Position numbers and translations under genes: made by a program. A model generated the notes under the pieces. That model searched no databases. It was not told the DNA's origin and worked only from the letters and a program-made list of their open reading frames with translations. Source: Maylandia zebra (lineage: Eukaryota > Chordata > Actinopteri > Cichliformes > Cichlidae). Taken from it: DNA of 64,000 nucleotides. The stretch covers positions 54,500,365-54,564,364 of the forward strand of contig NC_135173.1 in the NCBI RefSeq assembly GCF_041146795.1, read 5' to 3'. Below are positions 1-14,200 of this stretch, in pieces; the first letter of the stretch is position 1, and each line of letters starts with the position of its first letter.

Positions 1-2195
1 AGTTGGTCAACTAATGGTAGAGTTTGTTTGTTACTTGTATAAAAGAGGTCATTTGGGACCACTTGCCAGGTAACATTTCTCTTAAAGTGTGATAAGAAGA
101 TGATGTGCATATTTAAGTGCTGCCTGCAAAGCCAGGTTATATTTTCCTCTAAAATCTGGCCTGTTTTTTCACTGTGCAGTAGCTATACAGCTCAGTTACA
201 ATGTACTTAAAAGTTGAAAAAAAAGGTCTTTACCCTCTGCAAGCAAATACCTACACAAATGAAAAAAACCTCAGTATCACAAGCCAAGCATTGATCTTTA
301 GTGTAGCTACAGCGCTGTTAGAACCCCCCCTCAACTCAGTGATTCACGTTATTACCTCCATGCAAAATGAGGGGGGTGTGAGCAGTTTGCTTTGTCTGTT
401 TGTTTGTGGGCACAATTATTCAAAAAGTTTTGACCCGGGGCTTGGCCCAAGTCAGAAGTGACTTTTGGAGCCCATCAGAATGCAGGAATCCAGAAAGCAT
501 TTGTTGCTTTTCAAATCATAACTTTGCAGACAAATATATTTAATAGAGAAAAAAAAATGGGAGAGACAAGTAAATATCACAGAGGGGACATCCTTTTGGA
601 TCCAGAGGCTCAACTGATGCATGCCATGAAGGTTAATTTACTGCCTTGGCAGACGTATGCAATTTTGGACTCCTCTTGTTAAACATTTTCTCTGCATAAC
701 TGAATCAATTAAACAAGGAGAAACTGCTCTGTTTGATAGGTCATTTATAATGAGGCACATTAAACTTAATGACTGCTTTTAATGTCAATATGTTTGATTA
801 TAACATGACAGAAACCAGTGTCATTCGCTTAATAATCTTTATGAGCACATATCTGACACAAGTAACAAAATTTGTGAGACTGGAGATTTTCTGGGTTTCA
901 GCAGTAGTCTGTTTGTGGTCCGACTTCTACTGACAAGTACTGTATGAACACACCAAGAAGCCTCGACTGAAAGCCCCAAAATACTGACCGTTGCCCCCCC
1001 CAGATGATAGGAATGGTTAGCAATAGGTTAGTGCTGCCACTTGCTTTATGATATACAGGAACGGAGAGCTTCCTGCTGTTCCTCAGTAATATAAGCTGTG
1101 TTGCCTTTGGTCGGCATTTAAAACCATTTGTTTTGTTTATTTTGCATGCGGAGAAATACTGTACTTTACTGGCATTCTCTTGTGTCAGGTTGCATCATTG
1201 TTGCTGGCACTGAGATACCCTTTGGGTAGTGTGAGAGGAAGGATAGTGTTTGCTTGTTTGTTTTGGATGTGCGTATGTGCTTGTGTGTTTAGTGAGGGGG
1301 AAGTGAAACTGACTGACTGAGCCATCTCAACAAAACCATTTAGATTTGCGTGATACTGTAAGCGCAGAGTGGCTCCACTATCGAAAACACGCATACGCAC
1401 ACATATGTGTTTGCCCCCCGGGCCCCTGTGGCGAGGTGGAGTGCATTAGCCTTCTGTGCCCTGGCAGGAGAGGATGTTGGTGGGGGTCGGGTTGAGGAGG
1501 TGGGGGCAGGGAGGTTGCAGTGGTGAGGAAGTGTGCTCAGTACAGTACACGCAATCTGTCAGGTGCTGCTGCCATGATGGAGGCTACTAATGTCATCAAC
1601 CCTCACTCCCCCTATCTCTATCTCTCTCCCCCTCTCTCTCTCTCGCTCTCACACACAGACAAACAACAAAACTCCCAGAGAGTCTTTCGCCCACATGCTC
1701 GAAACATGTATCTGCCTTAAAGGTATCCTCGCTCGCACACAAACGCTCACTTACCAAAACAAACACAGCACGCACACAGACAGACGCAACTACCCTTATG
1801 TGAGTTCAAAGCTCTCTGAACAGCAAACCACACTCAAATATGGACCAAACATACCTTTCAAATCTCCCATGCCTACCCAGCTTGTCTGAAGAAACTTGTA
1901 TGTCTAATATTATCACTGCGGTTTTTGTGTGTTTGTGTGTGCTAGCCTCTTTGCTGGCATGATACAATAGTAGTGCCGGTAAAGAAAATGGTCCCTTCAC
2001 CAGGCTTGTACCATCTGCGTCCAATGATGAACAGGTGGCAACTGTTTTTTTTCTTCTTCTTCTTCTTTTCTTTTTTTATGTAGGACAGGTAAAAAAAGAA
2101 GAAGTAAAAAACAAAAAGCTCAAACAATAAAAATTGTATTTTAAAGAAAATGGCAACAACACTAACAACTGTAGTAAGTATGTTAAACACAGACA

Positions 2196-3838
2196 CACGG
2201 AGTGTTGTGGAAAAAGTATTTGCCTGATTTTGTTGTTTTGTTTTGTTTTTAGCTCAAACAAATGGTAAATGGTAAATGGCCTGCATTTGTATAGCGCTTT
2301 TACTTAGTCCCTAAGGACCCCAAAGCGCTTTACACTACATTCACACACACATTCACACACTGGTGATGGCAAGCTACATTGTAGCCACAGCTGCCCTGGG
2401 GTGCATTGACAGAGGTGAGACTGCCGGACACTGGCGCCACCGGGCCCTCTGACCAAACAAATTTCAATATTAGTCAAAGATAACCAGGGTAAACACAAAA
2501 TGCAGTATTTGAATGATGATTTCAGTTATTAAGGGGAAAAAAATCTATTCAAACCTACCTGTCCCTATGTGAAAATTAGCCCCTGTGAACCCTTGTTTCA
2601 CCCTAGGCAGCAGGAACTTGAATAATATGTTTGCAATACCTGGCAATGAGTCTTTCATACTGCTGTGGAATTTTAGCTCACTCTTCTTTGCAGAATTGTT
2701 TTAATTCAGCCACATTGGGAAGGTTTAAGTGTGAATGGCCTGTTTAAGGTCATGCCAAAAAATCTGAACTGGATTTGAGTCAAAGACCTTGATTAGGCCA
2801 CTTTTTGAACCATTCAAAAAGTGGACTTGAGGTGGACTTGCTGCTGTCTTTTTTAAGTGCTCTTGAGCTTCAGGACACAAACTGATGGGTGGAAATACTC
2901 CTTCATGACTTCCTGGCAGAGAGCAGAATTCATGGTTCCATAAAGGGCAAGCCTAACCCCTAACCCTTATGGAAAACCATCAAAGTCCCGAAGCAGCAAA
3001 GCAGCCCCAGAACATCCCAGACCATCGCACTACCACCACCATGCTTGACTGCTGGTATGATGTACTTTTTATGAAATGCTGTGTTAGCTTTAGACCAGAT
3101 CTAACGGGACTTGAACCTTCCAAAAAGTTCAGCTGTTGTCTCGTCAGGCTACAGAATATTTTCCCAAAAGTCTTGGGGATCGTCAAGATGTTTTTTGGCA
3201 AATATGAGGCCTTTGTGTTCTTTTGGTCAGCAGTGTCAAATTGAACTCTCCCATGGATGCCATTTTTGCCCATTATCTTTCCTATTGTTAAATCATGAAC
3301 TCTGACCCTAACTGAGACAAGTGAAGCCAGCAGTTATTTAGATATGGTTCTCGGCTCTTTTGTGACCTCCTCGTTGAGTCGCTGATGTGCCCTTGGAGTA
3401 ATTTCGGTAGAACAGGCACTCCTCGGAAGGTTCACCGCTATTGCTTTGTAAGGCTTTCCCAGCTGACAGTGTTTCTCGGCTGTTTCTTTTGATAGTGGCA
3501 TAATGAGTTGCTCTCTGTGAGCTTTTATCTTACTTCACGCTTTGTCAGACAGGTTCTAGTTAAGTCATTTCTTGACCCTAGAGGTTTAGTGAAGTTGAAC
3601 TCAGCTTTTTTTTTTTTTTTTTTTTTAAACATGTGGTTACGGTAATTACAGTTATTTCATGATTTAACAGTTGGGTCAATTACTTTTGCACACATGTATA
3701 TTTAGATAACCTTTTCCATTTAATAACTAAATTAATATTTTGTATTTACTCAGGTTATCTTAGACCAATAATAAAATTAGTTTGGTGATCTTAAACATTT
3801 AATTCTAAAAAATGTGCAAAAACAAAAAAACCTGAGAA
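2196..3838 (-). mobile_element. Degenerate Tc1/mariner-like transposon with long inverted ends
   Basis: The minus strand at 2980-3273 translates to a Tc1-type transposase remnant with recognisable TFGKIFCSLTRQQLNFLEGS, interrupted by frameshifts and stops on both sides. The flanks near 2250-2580 and 3660-3830 are imperfect inverted copies of each other over roughly 150-200 bases; for example the left AAAGATAACC..GTAAACACAAAAT stretch recurs in reverse complement at about 3720-3770. The element is old and cannot code for active protein. It is itself split by a 191-bp insertion. Exact ends are uncertain by tens of bases. Confidence 0.75.
2263..2453. repeat. Short dispersed repeat inserted in the Tc1 fossil, 8-bp target duplication
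   Basis: A block starting with tandem TGGTAAA units and containing TATAGCGCTTTTACTTAGTC and CCTAAGGACCCCAAAGCGCT is bounded by CAAACAAA on both sides (2255-2262 and 2454-2461). Removing it restores the continuity of the surrounding Tc1 end. A second, shortened copy is at 19212-19318. The duplication length would suit a hAT-type non-autonomous element, but no clear terminal inverted repeats are visible, so the class is left open. Confidence 0.7.
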
Positions 3839-5268
3839 GCAGTAGTTTTTACGTCATATGTACATATGTTGAATAGTTTTACACACTCTTCTTCTACTAG
3901 CAGAAGCCTTGTAGATATTTGTGAGCATGTATGTGGGATTGTATACCTGGTGATGACTTTAACAGGCCCCTGATGGCAGTATGACTGGTGGTGTACTAAC
4001 ATAAACAACTGATCAAATCCTTTATGAAAGATTTATAAACACCTGTTTATATTCATAAGCAGGTGTCTGGCTAACCGATGAACTGATAAACATAAAGGTT
4101 GCCTCATGGTAGGAGTTAGATTAGTGGAGGTGCTATGCTGCGGTTCTGCCCATCACCTCTGTATCTACATCGTGATGAACCCTAAAGAGGAAACAGTTTC
4201 TAACGTTTGACTTTAGTTTTGTGGTTTTCACAAATGTTTGAGTCTTGGTTCAATGCTACACCCCCTTTAGAATACATTTTTAGAACTTCTAACTAAGAAA
4301 CACTTGTTTAAAATCAGAGAGTTCACATCTCGCAGATTTTTGTCATCATTTAAATGAAAATGTGAAACAGTTCTTTAGCTGCTGACTTTCAACCACAAAT
4401 ATAATTTTTTTCACTGTCATTAGTAATATTATTGCCTTTTAAGAAAAAATGCTCCAAATAACCGAAATGCTTTTATGTGGGAAAACATTTCGGTTTGTAA
4501 CTTTTAAAAAAATATGTGCGTAATGCGTAAACATTTTTTTTTCAAGTTGTCCTGGGGCTACAATGACACGTCAATAAAATGACATCCAACGACAGAAAAT
4601 AAGGGCACTAAAACAACTTTTATTAACAACTGTTATTCCCAGCCGTGTACACTGAAGAGGATTTCTTTTTTAGACTGTCCACAGCTAGACTCTGATTCTC
4701 TTGGTGGAGTTGCGTCGCCCTCTACAGATCTTAAGGGAACTACAGCAGCAGCGTTAGCACAAAGCAGCTACAGATTAATGAAACAGAGCAGCAGATTGTA
4801 GTTAGGTATTCTGTGTGGCACTGCTAAGTATGAGTGCTAAATAACTAAATGAAAAGCAATCTCTGGTTCACGCTGAATACTGATTGATGTAGTTCTGAAT
4901 GATGTTTGAAAGCCTTCACAATTGTGCTTGATGCCAAACCCAAACACACTGCTCCAGAGAGGAAAAAGAGGCCCGTGCAGCACTTTTTACTACCATACAC
5001 AGTATTTGGCAAAGTCTCTGCCCTTGTGGAGGTGCTTTCGATAGACTGAGAGGGAGTTTTGATCTGAGAGGGAGTTTTGATCAGTTTCTAATTGCTTGGC
5101 ATAAAAGGATGAATGGACCATTTCCTGCTCCTCGGTTAAATTATTAGCGAGATCAAAGACGACACTAATTGATATGACGCACAGTGAACCCAGTGAGCAC
5201 AGCCTCAGGTCAGCGAGACACCTACTCCACCCACAGGAATGTCTGTGCGTGTGTGTGTACATACTCAC

Positions 5269-8200
5269 CTCTCCTATCTGAATGTGTGTTTCATCCACAT
5301 ACAACGAGTACGACTGAATGATCTCCTTCATGTGGAGAATGTGGTTTTCTTCGATGTCTTGGAATTTCTGTAAGACAGGGTTATAATATTAATGGCACAG
5401 CGATGTCACTTTAAGAAGGCTTCACCTGGTTAAGAATTAGTATTTGGGGGGGGTAACTATGTATATACAAATATGTGGTCAGCATACATTAAAGGAAATA
5501 GGTTTGTGCTACGTCATTTAACAAAAATCTGTGGACATTTAGTTCTTTCTAACCAGCTGTTGAACCAAAATATATATATATATTTTTGTCTCTTACAGGA
5601 ACCTGTTTGTGCAATCTGTCTCTATGCAGCAAAAAAAAAGGAAAAACGAATAAAAAAGCTTCAAACTTGAAAACAAATTAATTGCATGCCAAAAAATCTT
5701 TATAAAAAAAACGTACAAGTCAAAGGCCAAATGTGAGACTTTGCTTCTGTATTTGGTTCCTGTGACTTTCTTTTGGTGTGTGTGTGTGTATGTCTGGGTG
5801 GTCTCTGGCTCAGGAGCACATATAGCTCCTCCCACCAAGACTCAATTCTGGACGTGACATATAGTGATGAGGATTCATTTCAAGTATGGTGTGGACCACA
5901 AACTTAAATGCTGGTACTTACTTCCATTTGTGTGTGACTCGGGGCTTTGAGGGTAAACCGAGGAGAATGAGTATAAATAATCATAAACTGGAAAATCGCA
6001 GGGGGACCGGGGGGATTGAGCCTTTCTGACCACGAAAACACCGGATAAAGAGCATCCGGCCTCTGCATCTACACTTCAGAGACTTGCATGCAAAATAAAA
6101 CTGCGCTTTTGTCTTCTGCCATGATGACAGCTCGCACAGGCTCACACACAGACAGTCAAAGGGAACACACATGTCGGCGACACGGTGATGTCAGAGAGCA
6201 CATGTGTTCAGTGTTTATAATACACGTCTACATGTGTTGCGCTGGAGATGAGCCGTAGACTGTAATTCGGGGGAAGCGGCAATGCTGCCTTCTATAGGGG
6301 AAAACAAAACCACTGGGCTAACTGGAACCAGCTCTGGTGGCAGCGCTGCTGCGGTTCAGGAGGACACTGAGACCAAATTCTGTTGATCTGATTTTAATTT
6401 GGAGTTTATCTAATCAGCGCTTCAGATGGATTCAATTACACAATGATTACGTTAAGGGGGAAAAAACACAATCTGGAGATGATACAGGGCTCAAAGCGTG
6501 GAACAGACACACACATGTGCGCACACACACAGAACTAACAGATTTACCAACAAAAGTGCTGCATACCACAGAGATAGACAACAAACAGAGTTTGTGAGCA
6601 TGCATTTGATTAAAGCACATGCACAAAGAAGGAGGGAGAACCAGCTAATAAATACCTGTGCAGTTTCTGTCATCTTCTGTTCAAACTCAGACTTAGCTGT
6701 GGCATATTTCTCCACGTATGATTTGTAGGTCTCTGTGGCTTTTTTGGCTTTCACTCCAGCCTGCAGAGCATAAACAAACAGATAAATGACTATCAAGTGT
6801 TTGTATATTGGAGACAATGACTGTCAGTCTTTCAGGCTCCTCTGACAAAATGGCAAGAAAACCGATCTCCACTTAACATCTGAAGCCTTTGGGGTTGAAC
6901 TTTCAGTATAGACTCCTCTATTAAAGCACTTCATCATGCCTTATTACCAGACCATGATTATGTGGGAGTGTGTACGTGCGAGTGTGGCCTCCCACCTTGT
7001 CTACATCTCTCTGGGTGGCCCCCTCCTTGCGGAGGCGTTCCTGCTCCACAATTTTGGCATTATAGTTCTCCTTGGACTTCTGCAGAGCCTGGAAGATGCT
7101 CTGGATGTTCTGGACGGCCTCAAGGGTAGACGCCACCTCTTCTTTTGTCTGAAAACACACATGTCGTATAGGGTAAGCCTAATAACAACACGCCTTGTTT
7201 AAGATGCGAGTTTGAATGTGTCTGAATGTGTCTGTGCAAACTGGCTGCATGTGCCTTTGGCACAGTATAGCAACTAGCAATTAATAAACTCAAAGCATCT
7301 GATCCATTCTTAAAGCCTTTCGTCATTCTCATGGATATAAAAAGAGGTCTTTAATGGAGGGTAAATGCTTATGAACACTAAAACCACATAAAAAACCTTG
7401 CTTGATCATCTGTTTTACTAATTAGCATCATCCCTAAACCCTCTCATGTACTCATTATGACACCATTATGTTGTAATGCGCACATCACTGGATAAAAAAG
7501 AAAAAATGTTAAGTATTTTATCATATTATGTTATGAACACATTTATCTAAATACAGTCTTATATTGTTTTAGCAAGAGAGCCAAGAAACATAAACAGCTG
7601 AGAGGAGCAGGGAGTTGTGGGGAAGTGATCAAGAGAAACTGTGACCGCCTTTTTGTCATGCTCTAAGCACAAACACAACTCCCCTAATGCCGAGCTCCTA
7701 TTTTACATTGTGCTCCGTGGCTTCATGCATCAAATATGAGTTCATCCTGCGTCTCAACAAAACGAGGTGGCAGAGTGAGGTGTAAAGAAATGCCTCGCAG
7801 AACGACACCACGAGCACATCACTGTGGTTTTGTCAAGATGGAATCCGCCAAAACTATATCCCCTCTCTTGTACATGGCTTACTTTCAGCTTCTTTGACTC
7901 TGAGGACAATCACTAGAGTGTGAAACAATTTGTAATGGTGGAAGGTTAGAATGGGTTTAAATTTAAATAGTTCATTTTGTTCAGTGAAGACGAGTTTGTG
8001 TCAAAAGTGGAGCAGAAAACCACTGTAATCTAACTGAAAGAAAAACAGCATTGGTGCAATCAAACCTCAATTAGTATTTACAGGAATGTAAGTATCAAAA
8101 ATGCATGGTTCAAAATGTTCTCTTACTGGGCATTCATGCGGTGTCAGAGTAATAGGAAAATACGCTTAGAACAACTTGGAAAGTTTGAGAATATTTTGAT

Positions 8201-11200
8201 GCAAGAGTTGGCTGAATGTGACACAAAAACACAGAAAAAATGCCACATAAAAGTAATCATTGGGTTGATGCTAAGAAACTTTAGCTAACAGTTCACTGTA
8301 ACTGCTTAATGTGTGTCACTTTCAGCTATCTTTAGTTAATGAATTAGTTAATATCACATCAGGTTCCAGTCTCTGTTTGCTGTCTGTACAGAGGTGTGTA
8401 GATTAATCAGAAAGTGAAAAGTTGTTATTATTATAAGGAATTCTGACAACAATGGATCTGAAGCAATACTGGAAACAACTATAAAGGTTTTCTACAAGTG
8501 ATCTGAGGAAGAAAAACACTTTTTTTGTACTTGTCATTTTTAATGTTCAACTTTAAAAGCACGCAAATAGAAAATCAGAAGACAGACTTCATCATATTGC
8601 ACTGTATCAGTATTTTGTGTTCACAGTTTCTCCAACACCAAATGTCCTTACCTTTTTGTGTGCTTTGGACTGCTCTTCCACATATTTCTGAACCTCTTTT
8701 ATAAGTTCCTGTAGTTTCCTCACAAGTTCCATGTGACAACTGGCCAGCTTCTCTGTTGAACCTTTAAACACGTCCCACATCGGAGCAAATGTCCTGTGAT
8801 AAAGAAAAGAATATTTACATAATTAAATTCATATGAATTCATTCAAGCATCTTCTTTAGAAAGTCATATGCATCGCGCTTATTATATTTAACCAAAAAAA
8901 TTAAAAAGTAAACTAATTGAAAAGAAATTGTAAAACTAAATAAAATAAAATAATCTAGAAAATATCCTACATATAGTTTTGAGAATGGATCATTTGGTAA
9001 CATTTATTTTTACAAACTACCTGATGAGGCTTTGATGGACATGTTTATTGAGGCTTTGTCTAGAAGAATGTGAGTCAGCTGCTTTTAAAAAGCTGATTGA
9101 TTTTTTTGCTGAATTTCCTAAATCCTGGCTCTGGCATTTGCCATAAATACAATAATAATTAAAACAGAATAAAACTAACACTGAAATGAATAAAAACAAA
9201 ACATTTTTAAACAATAAAAACTAAACTGAAACTAACAAAGCTACTTTGCAAATGAACTGAAACTAAACTCATTAAAAAACAAAAATTAAAAACGAAATCT
9301 AACTAGAAAACACAAAACAATGATAATAACTCTGGTACTAACTAGAGATGGACCAATCCGATATTACGTATCGGAATCGGTCCGATACTGACCTAAATTA
9401 CTGGATCGGATATCGGAGGGAAATAAAAAATGTAATCCGATCCATTAAATATCAAAAAAGCACCTCAAAAAACTTGCGACGTGACATAACTCGGCTCATA
9501 ACCGTAGTCGGAGCAGTGTGCTCACGTGATAGAGCGGCTGTGTGTATTTGTAGCCTCCAATCCGGCATTTCATCTCAGAGGAAGTGATCCCAGGGAGAAG
9601 TAAAGCAAATGTGTAAGTTCATTTTGAATGTTTGCAAAGCATTCCTGCGTTAAGCTTAACAACTGATATATGGAGCGACTGACTCTTCTCTCTCCCTCCC
9701 TCTCCTGTTTCTACTTCAATCATGAAACTGATCAATGATCAGCTGATCGGCTTTTCTGTCGCGAGTCCGTCTCTCTTTTGTTTATGCCAGAAAGAGGAAA
9801 CCAGCGGCTGAACAACAGCAGCACGTTTAAGCTTGATAAGGTGTTGTTAGAATTTATTTAATATAACTTTCTACACCAGGATCCTTTTCTATGCAGCTGA
9901 CGGCTGGTAACTGTGCAGGGGCGGATCTAGCAAAGTTTAGCCAGGGGGGCCGATAGGGCATTAACAGGGAAAAGGGGGCACAAAGACATACGTTTCTTTC
10001 TTATTCTCATTTAAAATGTCTAGCTTTTAATAAATAATTATCTGAATCTTACACCCAAAGTTTTAATCTGATGTAAAATGTATAGAAGTCCATTACTGTA
10101 CAGGGAGTGCAGAATTATTAGGCAAGTTGTATTTTTGAGGAATAATTTTATTATTGAACAACAACCATGTTCTCAATGAACCCAAAAAACTCATTAATAT
10201 CAAAGCTGAATGTTTTTGGAAGTAGTTTTTAGTTTGTTTTTAGTTTTAGCTATTTTAGGGGGATATCTGTGTGTGCAGCTGACTATTACTGTGCATAATT
10301 ATTAGGCAACTTAACAAAAAACAAATATATACCCATTTCAATTATTTATTTTTACCAGTGAAACCAATATAACATCTCCACTTTCACAAATATACATTTC
10401 TGACATTCAAAAACAAAACAAAAACAAATCAGCGACCAATATAGCCACCTTTCTTTGCAAGGACACTCAAAAGCCTGCCATCCATGGATTCTGTCAGTGT
10501 TTTGATCTGTTCACCATCAACATTGCGTGCAGCAGCAACCACAGCCTCCCAGACACTGTTCAGAGAGGTGTACTGTTTTCCCTCCTTGTAAATCTCACAT
10601 TTGATGATGGACCACAGGTTCTCAATGGGGTTCAGATCAGGTGAACAAGGTGGCCATGTCATTAGTTTTTCTTCTTTTATACCCTTTCTTGCCAGCCACG
10701 CTGTGGAGTACTTGGACGCGTGTGATGGAGCATTGTCCTGCATGAAAATCATGTTTTTCTTGAAGGATGCAGACTTCTTCCTGTACCACTGCTTGAAGAA
10801 GGTGTCTTCCAGAAACTGGCAGTAGGACTGGGAGTTGAGCTTGACTCCATCCTCAACCCGAAAAGGCCCCACAAGCTCATCTTTGATGATACCAGCCCAA
10901 ACCAGTACTCCACCTCCACCTTGCTGGCGTCTGAGTCGGACTGGAGCTCTCTGCCCTTTACCAATCCAGCCACGGGCCCATCCATCTGGCCCATCAAGAC
11001 TCACTCTCATTTCATCAGTCCATAAAACCTTAGAAAAATCTGTCTTGAGATATTTCTTGGCCCAGTCTTGACATTTCAGCTTGTGTGTCTTGTTCAGTGG
11101 TGGTCGTCTTTCAGCCTTTCTTACCTTGGCCATGTCTCTGAGTATTGCACACCTTGTGCTTTTGGGCACTCCAGTGATGTTGCAGCTCTGAAATATGGCC

Positions 11201-14200
11201 AAACTGGTGGCAAGTGGCATCTTGGCAGCTGCACGCTTGACTTTCCTCAGTTCATGGGCAGTTATTTGGCGCCTTGGTTTTTCCACACGCTTCTTGCGAC
11301 CCTGTTGACTATTTTGAATAAAACGCTTGATTGTTCGATGATCACGCTTCAGAAGCTTTGCAATTTTGAGACTGCTGCATCCCTCTGCAAGATATCTCAC
11401 TATTTTTGACTTTTCTGAGCCTGTCAAGTCCTTCTTTTGACCCATTTTGCCAAAGGAAAGGACGTTGCCTAATAATTATGCACACCTGATATAGGGTGTT
11501 GATGTCATTAGACCACACCCCTTCTCATTACAGAGATGCACATCACCTAATATGCTTAATTGGTAGTAGGCTTTCGAGCCTATACAGCTTGGAGTAAGAC
11601 AACATGCATGAAGAGGATGATGTGGACAAAATACTCATTTGCCTAATAATTCTGCACTCCCTGTATATAGTAACTATTAAGTCTAATATACCCTAGTAAG
11701 CTATACTACTTTTTCCTTTGGGAAGGTACCATCTGTGCAGTCTGCAATTCTGTTGAAGAAAGATGTTGAATCTATTTAATTATTCTTGAAAAATAATTTA
11801 TTTCTGTGCATTTTTTTTCACACTGCATCAAATTAAAGTTGATTATGTCGATTAAGCATCACGAGGTGGAGGGTGGGTGGTTCCCTATTTTTTATTTTTA
11901 TTTATTTTTTTGCTGGGAGTTTTAGAACCCTGTTGGTTAGGTTGCTTACTCTTTAAAATACCAGAATAGGGAGGATGGAGTAGGTTTAAGTTTATTAGAT
12001 TGATCAGTGTTGCTGAACTATGAAATATTTTGGGTGCAGTGTATTTTTTGCATACAGGTATAACAGAATAGCTTTAGTGTTTGTTGTTGTTTGTTTTTTT
12101 AACTTGAGTATGAACTTATACAAAAAGCAGCAAGATATTTAAAAAAAAACAGTTTTATTGATTAAAAAACACACTATATCGGATTCATTTCGGTATCGGC
12201 AGATATCCAGATTTATGATATCGGTATCGGACATAAAAAAGTGGTATGTGCCATCTCTAGTACTAACCCAAGCTGAGAAAAGTTGCCAGCTGACTTGGCA
12301 AGTTTGGTCATTGACCTGGCATAGGCCTCCTCAATAGTACTCCTAGAAGAGAGCAAGAACAAGAAATTAAACACAACACCACAATATATAAGCATGACTT
12401 TAAATAAACTGTTCAAATAACCATGAGTTTATACTGTTATGTCAACAATGTCAAAATAACAATTATTCTTCTCAAAACTAGAGGATAGTGTTGTAGAGTA
12501 TGATAAAGTTTTTCCAATTCACTTGCAACTAGGCTGCAGCTCAAACGGGACACGTCGCTAAGAATCTGCACATCCAGGCCAGAAACACCCACTTAGAACT
12601 CGCAGCATAAATGTTTGACCACATGCACCGTGTGTGGGCAAATAAATGTGGTTTGGCCTGGGATTTGGTCATAAACCTCATGCGGAAGATGACAGAGTAT
12701 GAAAGCTAGTGTTTGAACTGCATGCTTCTCTCAATTTCCCTTTTTATTCCTGTATTCTGTAACAAAGTGACAGTAGTGGGGAGAAAAAACTGCAGCGGTG
12801 TTGTAGTGAAAGCGTGAATTTTGCATTTGTGTCTCCCGAACGAGGTCAGCCAGGGGGAAGCAGGTCAAATGTGCACATAGGCAAATGCACACACCCAGCC
12901 TAGGCACACGCGCACACACATAATCACGCACAGGATATTGTGACACTGTCTGCAGCACGGTGGAGATGCCTGCACTTCTTCTTCTGCATCTTTCGATAGC
13001 CTGGGTTGGGAATTCGTTTTTTAAACTTTATCATGTCATAAATGCTCCCAAGCATAACTACAGCCCTTACATTAACCCTAAGGAAGTTCGTGTTGTACTT
13101 CTGAATATTTAAATTCTGTGCTTACACATTGTGGACGCATACAAGTTTGACAACCATTACTATTACTGGACAGCTCCTCCACCACATTAGACCTCAGAAT
13201 ACCTTTTAACTTCTTATTCAACGACATACAACGTCAACGTCAATGGATTTTTAAAAGTGACTGTTGGTTGCTTTTAAGTCCTTCAAATGAAACTGTAGAG
13301 CATAAATTGTTAAAACAATGTGTCATACATTTGTGAATAAGTCTACAGTGTTTGACGCTTATTGTGTGACACACATGACAGGGAAGTGAATTTAAATTTA
13401 AAGACACTTTCTTTTCCATATTTGATATCCATTCTCTCATGGTGAATAACTATAAGCTTAATAATTGATCATTTTTACGTTAACAAGGGTGCTTTTTGTT
13501 TCTCGCTTTACTTCCTCTTCTGCTGAAAATGAGAAACGGACTCCACGCCGCCTCTTTCTCCTTTCCCTCGTTCAGTTTTTTAAGCTCAAACAAACGTGAA
13601 AATAGGCACCATATTCAAGCACTGGGACCTAACAGCTGCTAGTAATGGACTGGTAGTATTTTTGAAAGCCAAAGTGTGGCTCACTCTCATTACTCCACGT
13701 GAAGTTTAATTAGCAGACACTGTTGTGTGTGTGTGGTGTGTGTGTGTCCCTTTAAGATTTCATTAACTGACAGACACACAGTGCACATAGCTGCTTTCCC
13801 CAGCAGAGGAAGCCATAGTGCAGATTTTGAAACACTCTGTGAAATGTAAAAGACCAAGCTGACTATGAAGCTGGCACAAAGCAGCATAACCACACAGTAA
13901 GTAAAACACTAACTGACCTTCTGTCTCCTCCATGAATAATGCATTGATTAATTTTAGTGTACTAAAGAATAGCACAGCTGCAGAGTAGGAGGAGTGTTAA
14001 TATTTAAGCAAAGTCAAAAATCTGAAAGATTATTTATTATGTTTATTACAGGTCTTTGTTGTAAATGAGACATTGAGTCTCAATGGGACTAGCTGTATAA
14101 ATAAAGGTTAAATAAATAAAAACATCAAAGTGTGACTGGATGCTTTAAAAAGTGCAGGTGAGCGTCACAATTGTTGGAACAGCTTGTGGCAAGAAATATG

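Larger units (their letters stand above)
1..5268 (-). other. FCHO2 intron 7 (partial)
   Basis: Downstream of exon 7 on the minus strand I find no further FCHO2 exon; the expected continuation of the F-BAR domain is absent, so this is intron sequence running off the window. It contains a Tc1-like fossil with an inserted short repeat (about 2196-3838, listed separately) and a CT-rich low-complexity run near 1610-1660. Nothing else could be identified. Confidence 0.7.
9343..12259. mobile_element. hAT-type element inserted at the FCHO2 exon 3 splice donor, containing a nested Tc1
   Basis: The left end begins TAGAGATGGACC and the right end, read in reverse, begins TAGAGATGGCAC. Both are followed by clusters of CCGATAT/ATCGGTATCGG sequence. 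The element is flanked by a perfect 8-bp duplication GTACTAAC (9335-9342 and 12260-12267), the target size typical of hAT transposons. Subtracting the nested Tc1 (10101-11663) leaves about 1.35 kb with no long open frame, so it is probably a non-autonomous or internally deleted copy. A stretch near 9915-9990 (GGGGCGGATCTAGC and onward) resembles the start of yet another fish repeat, so there may be three layers. Confidence 0.8.
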
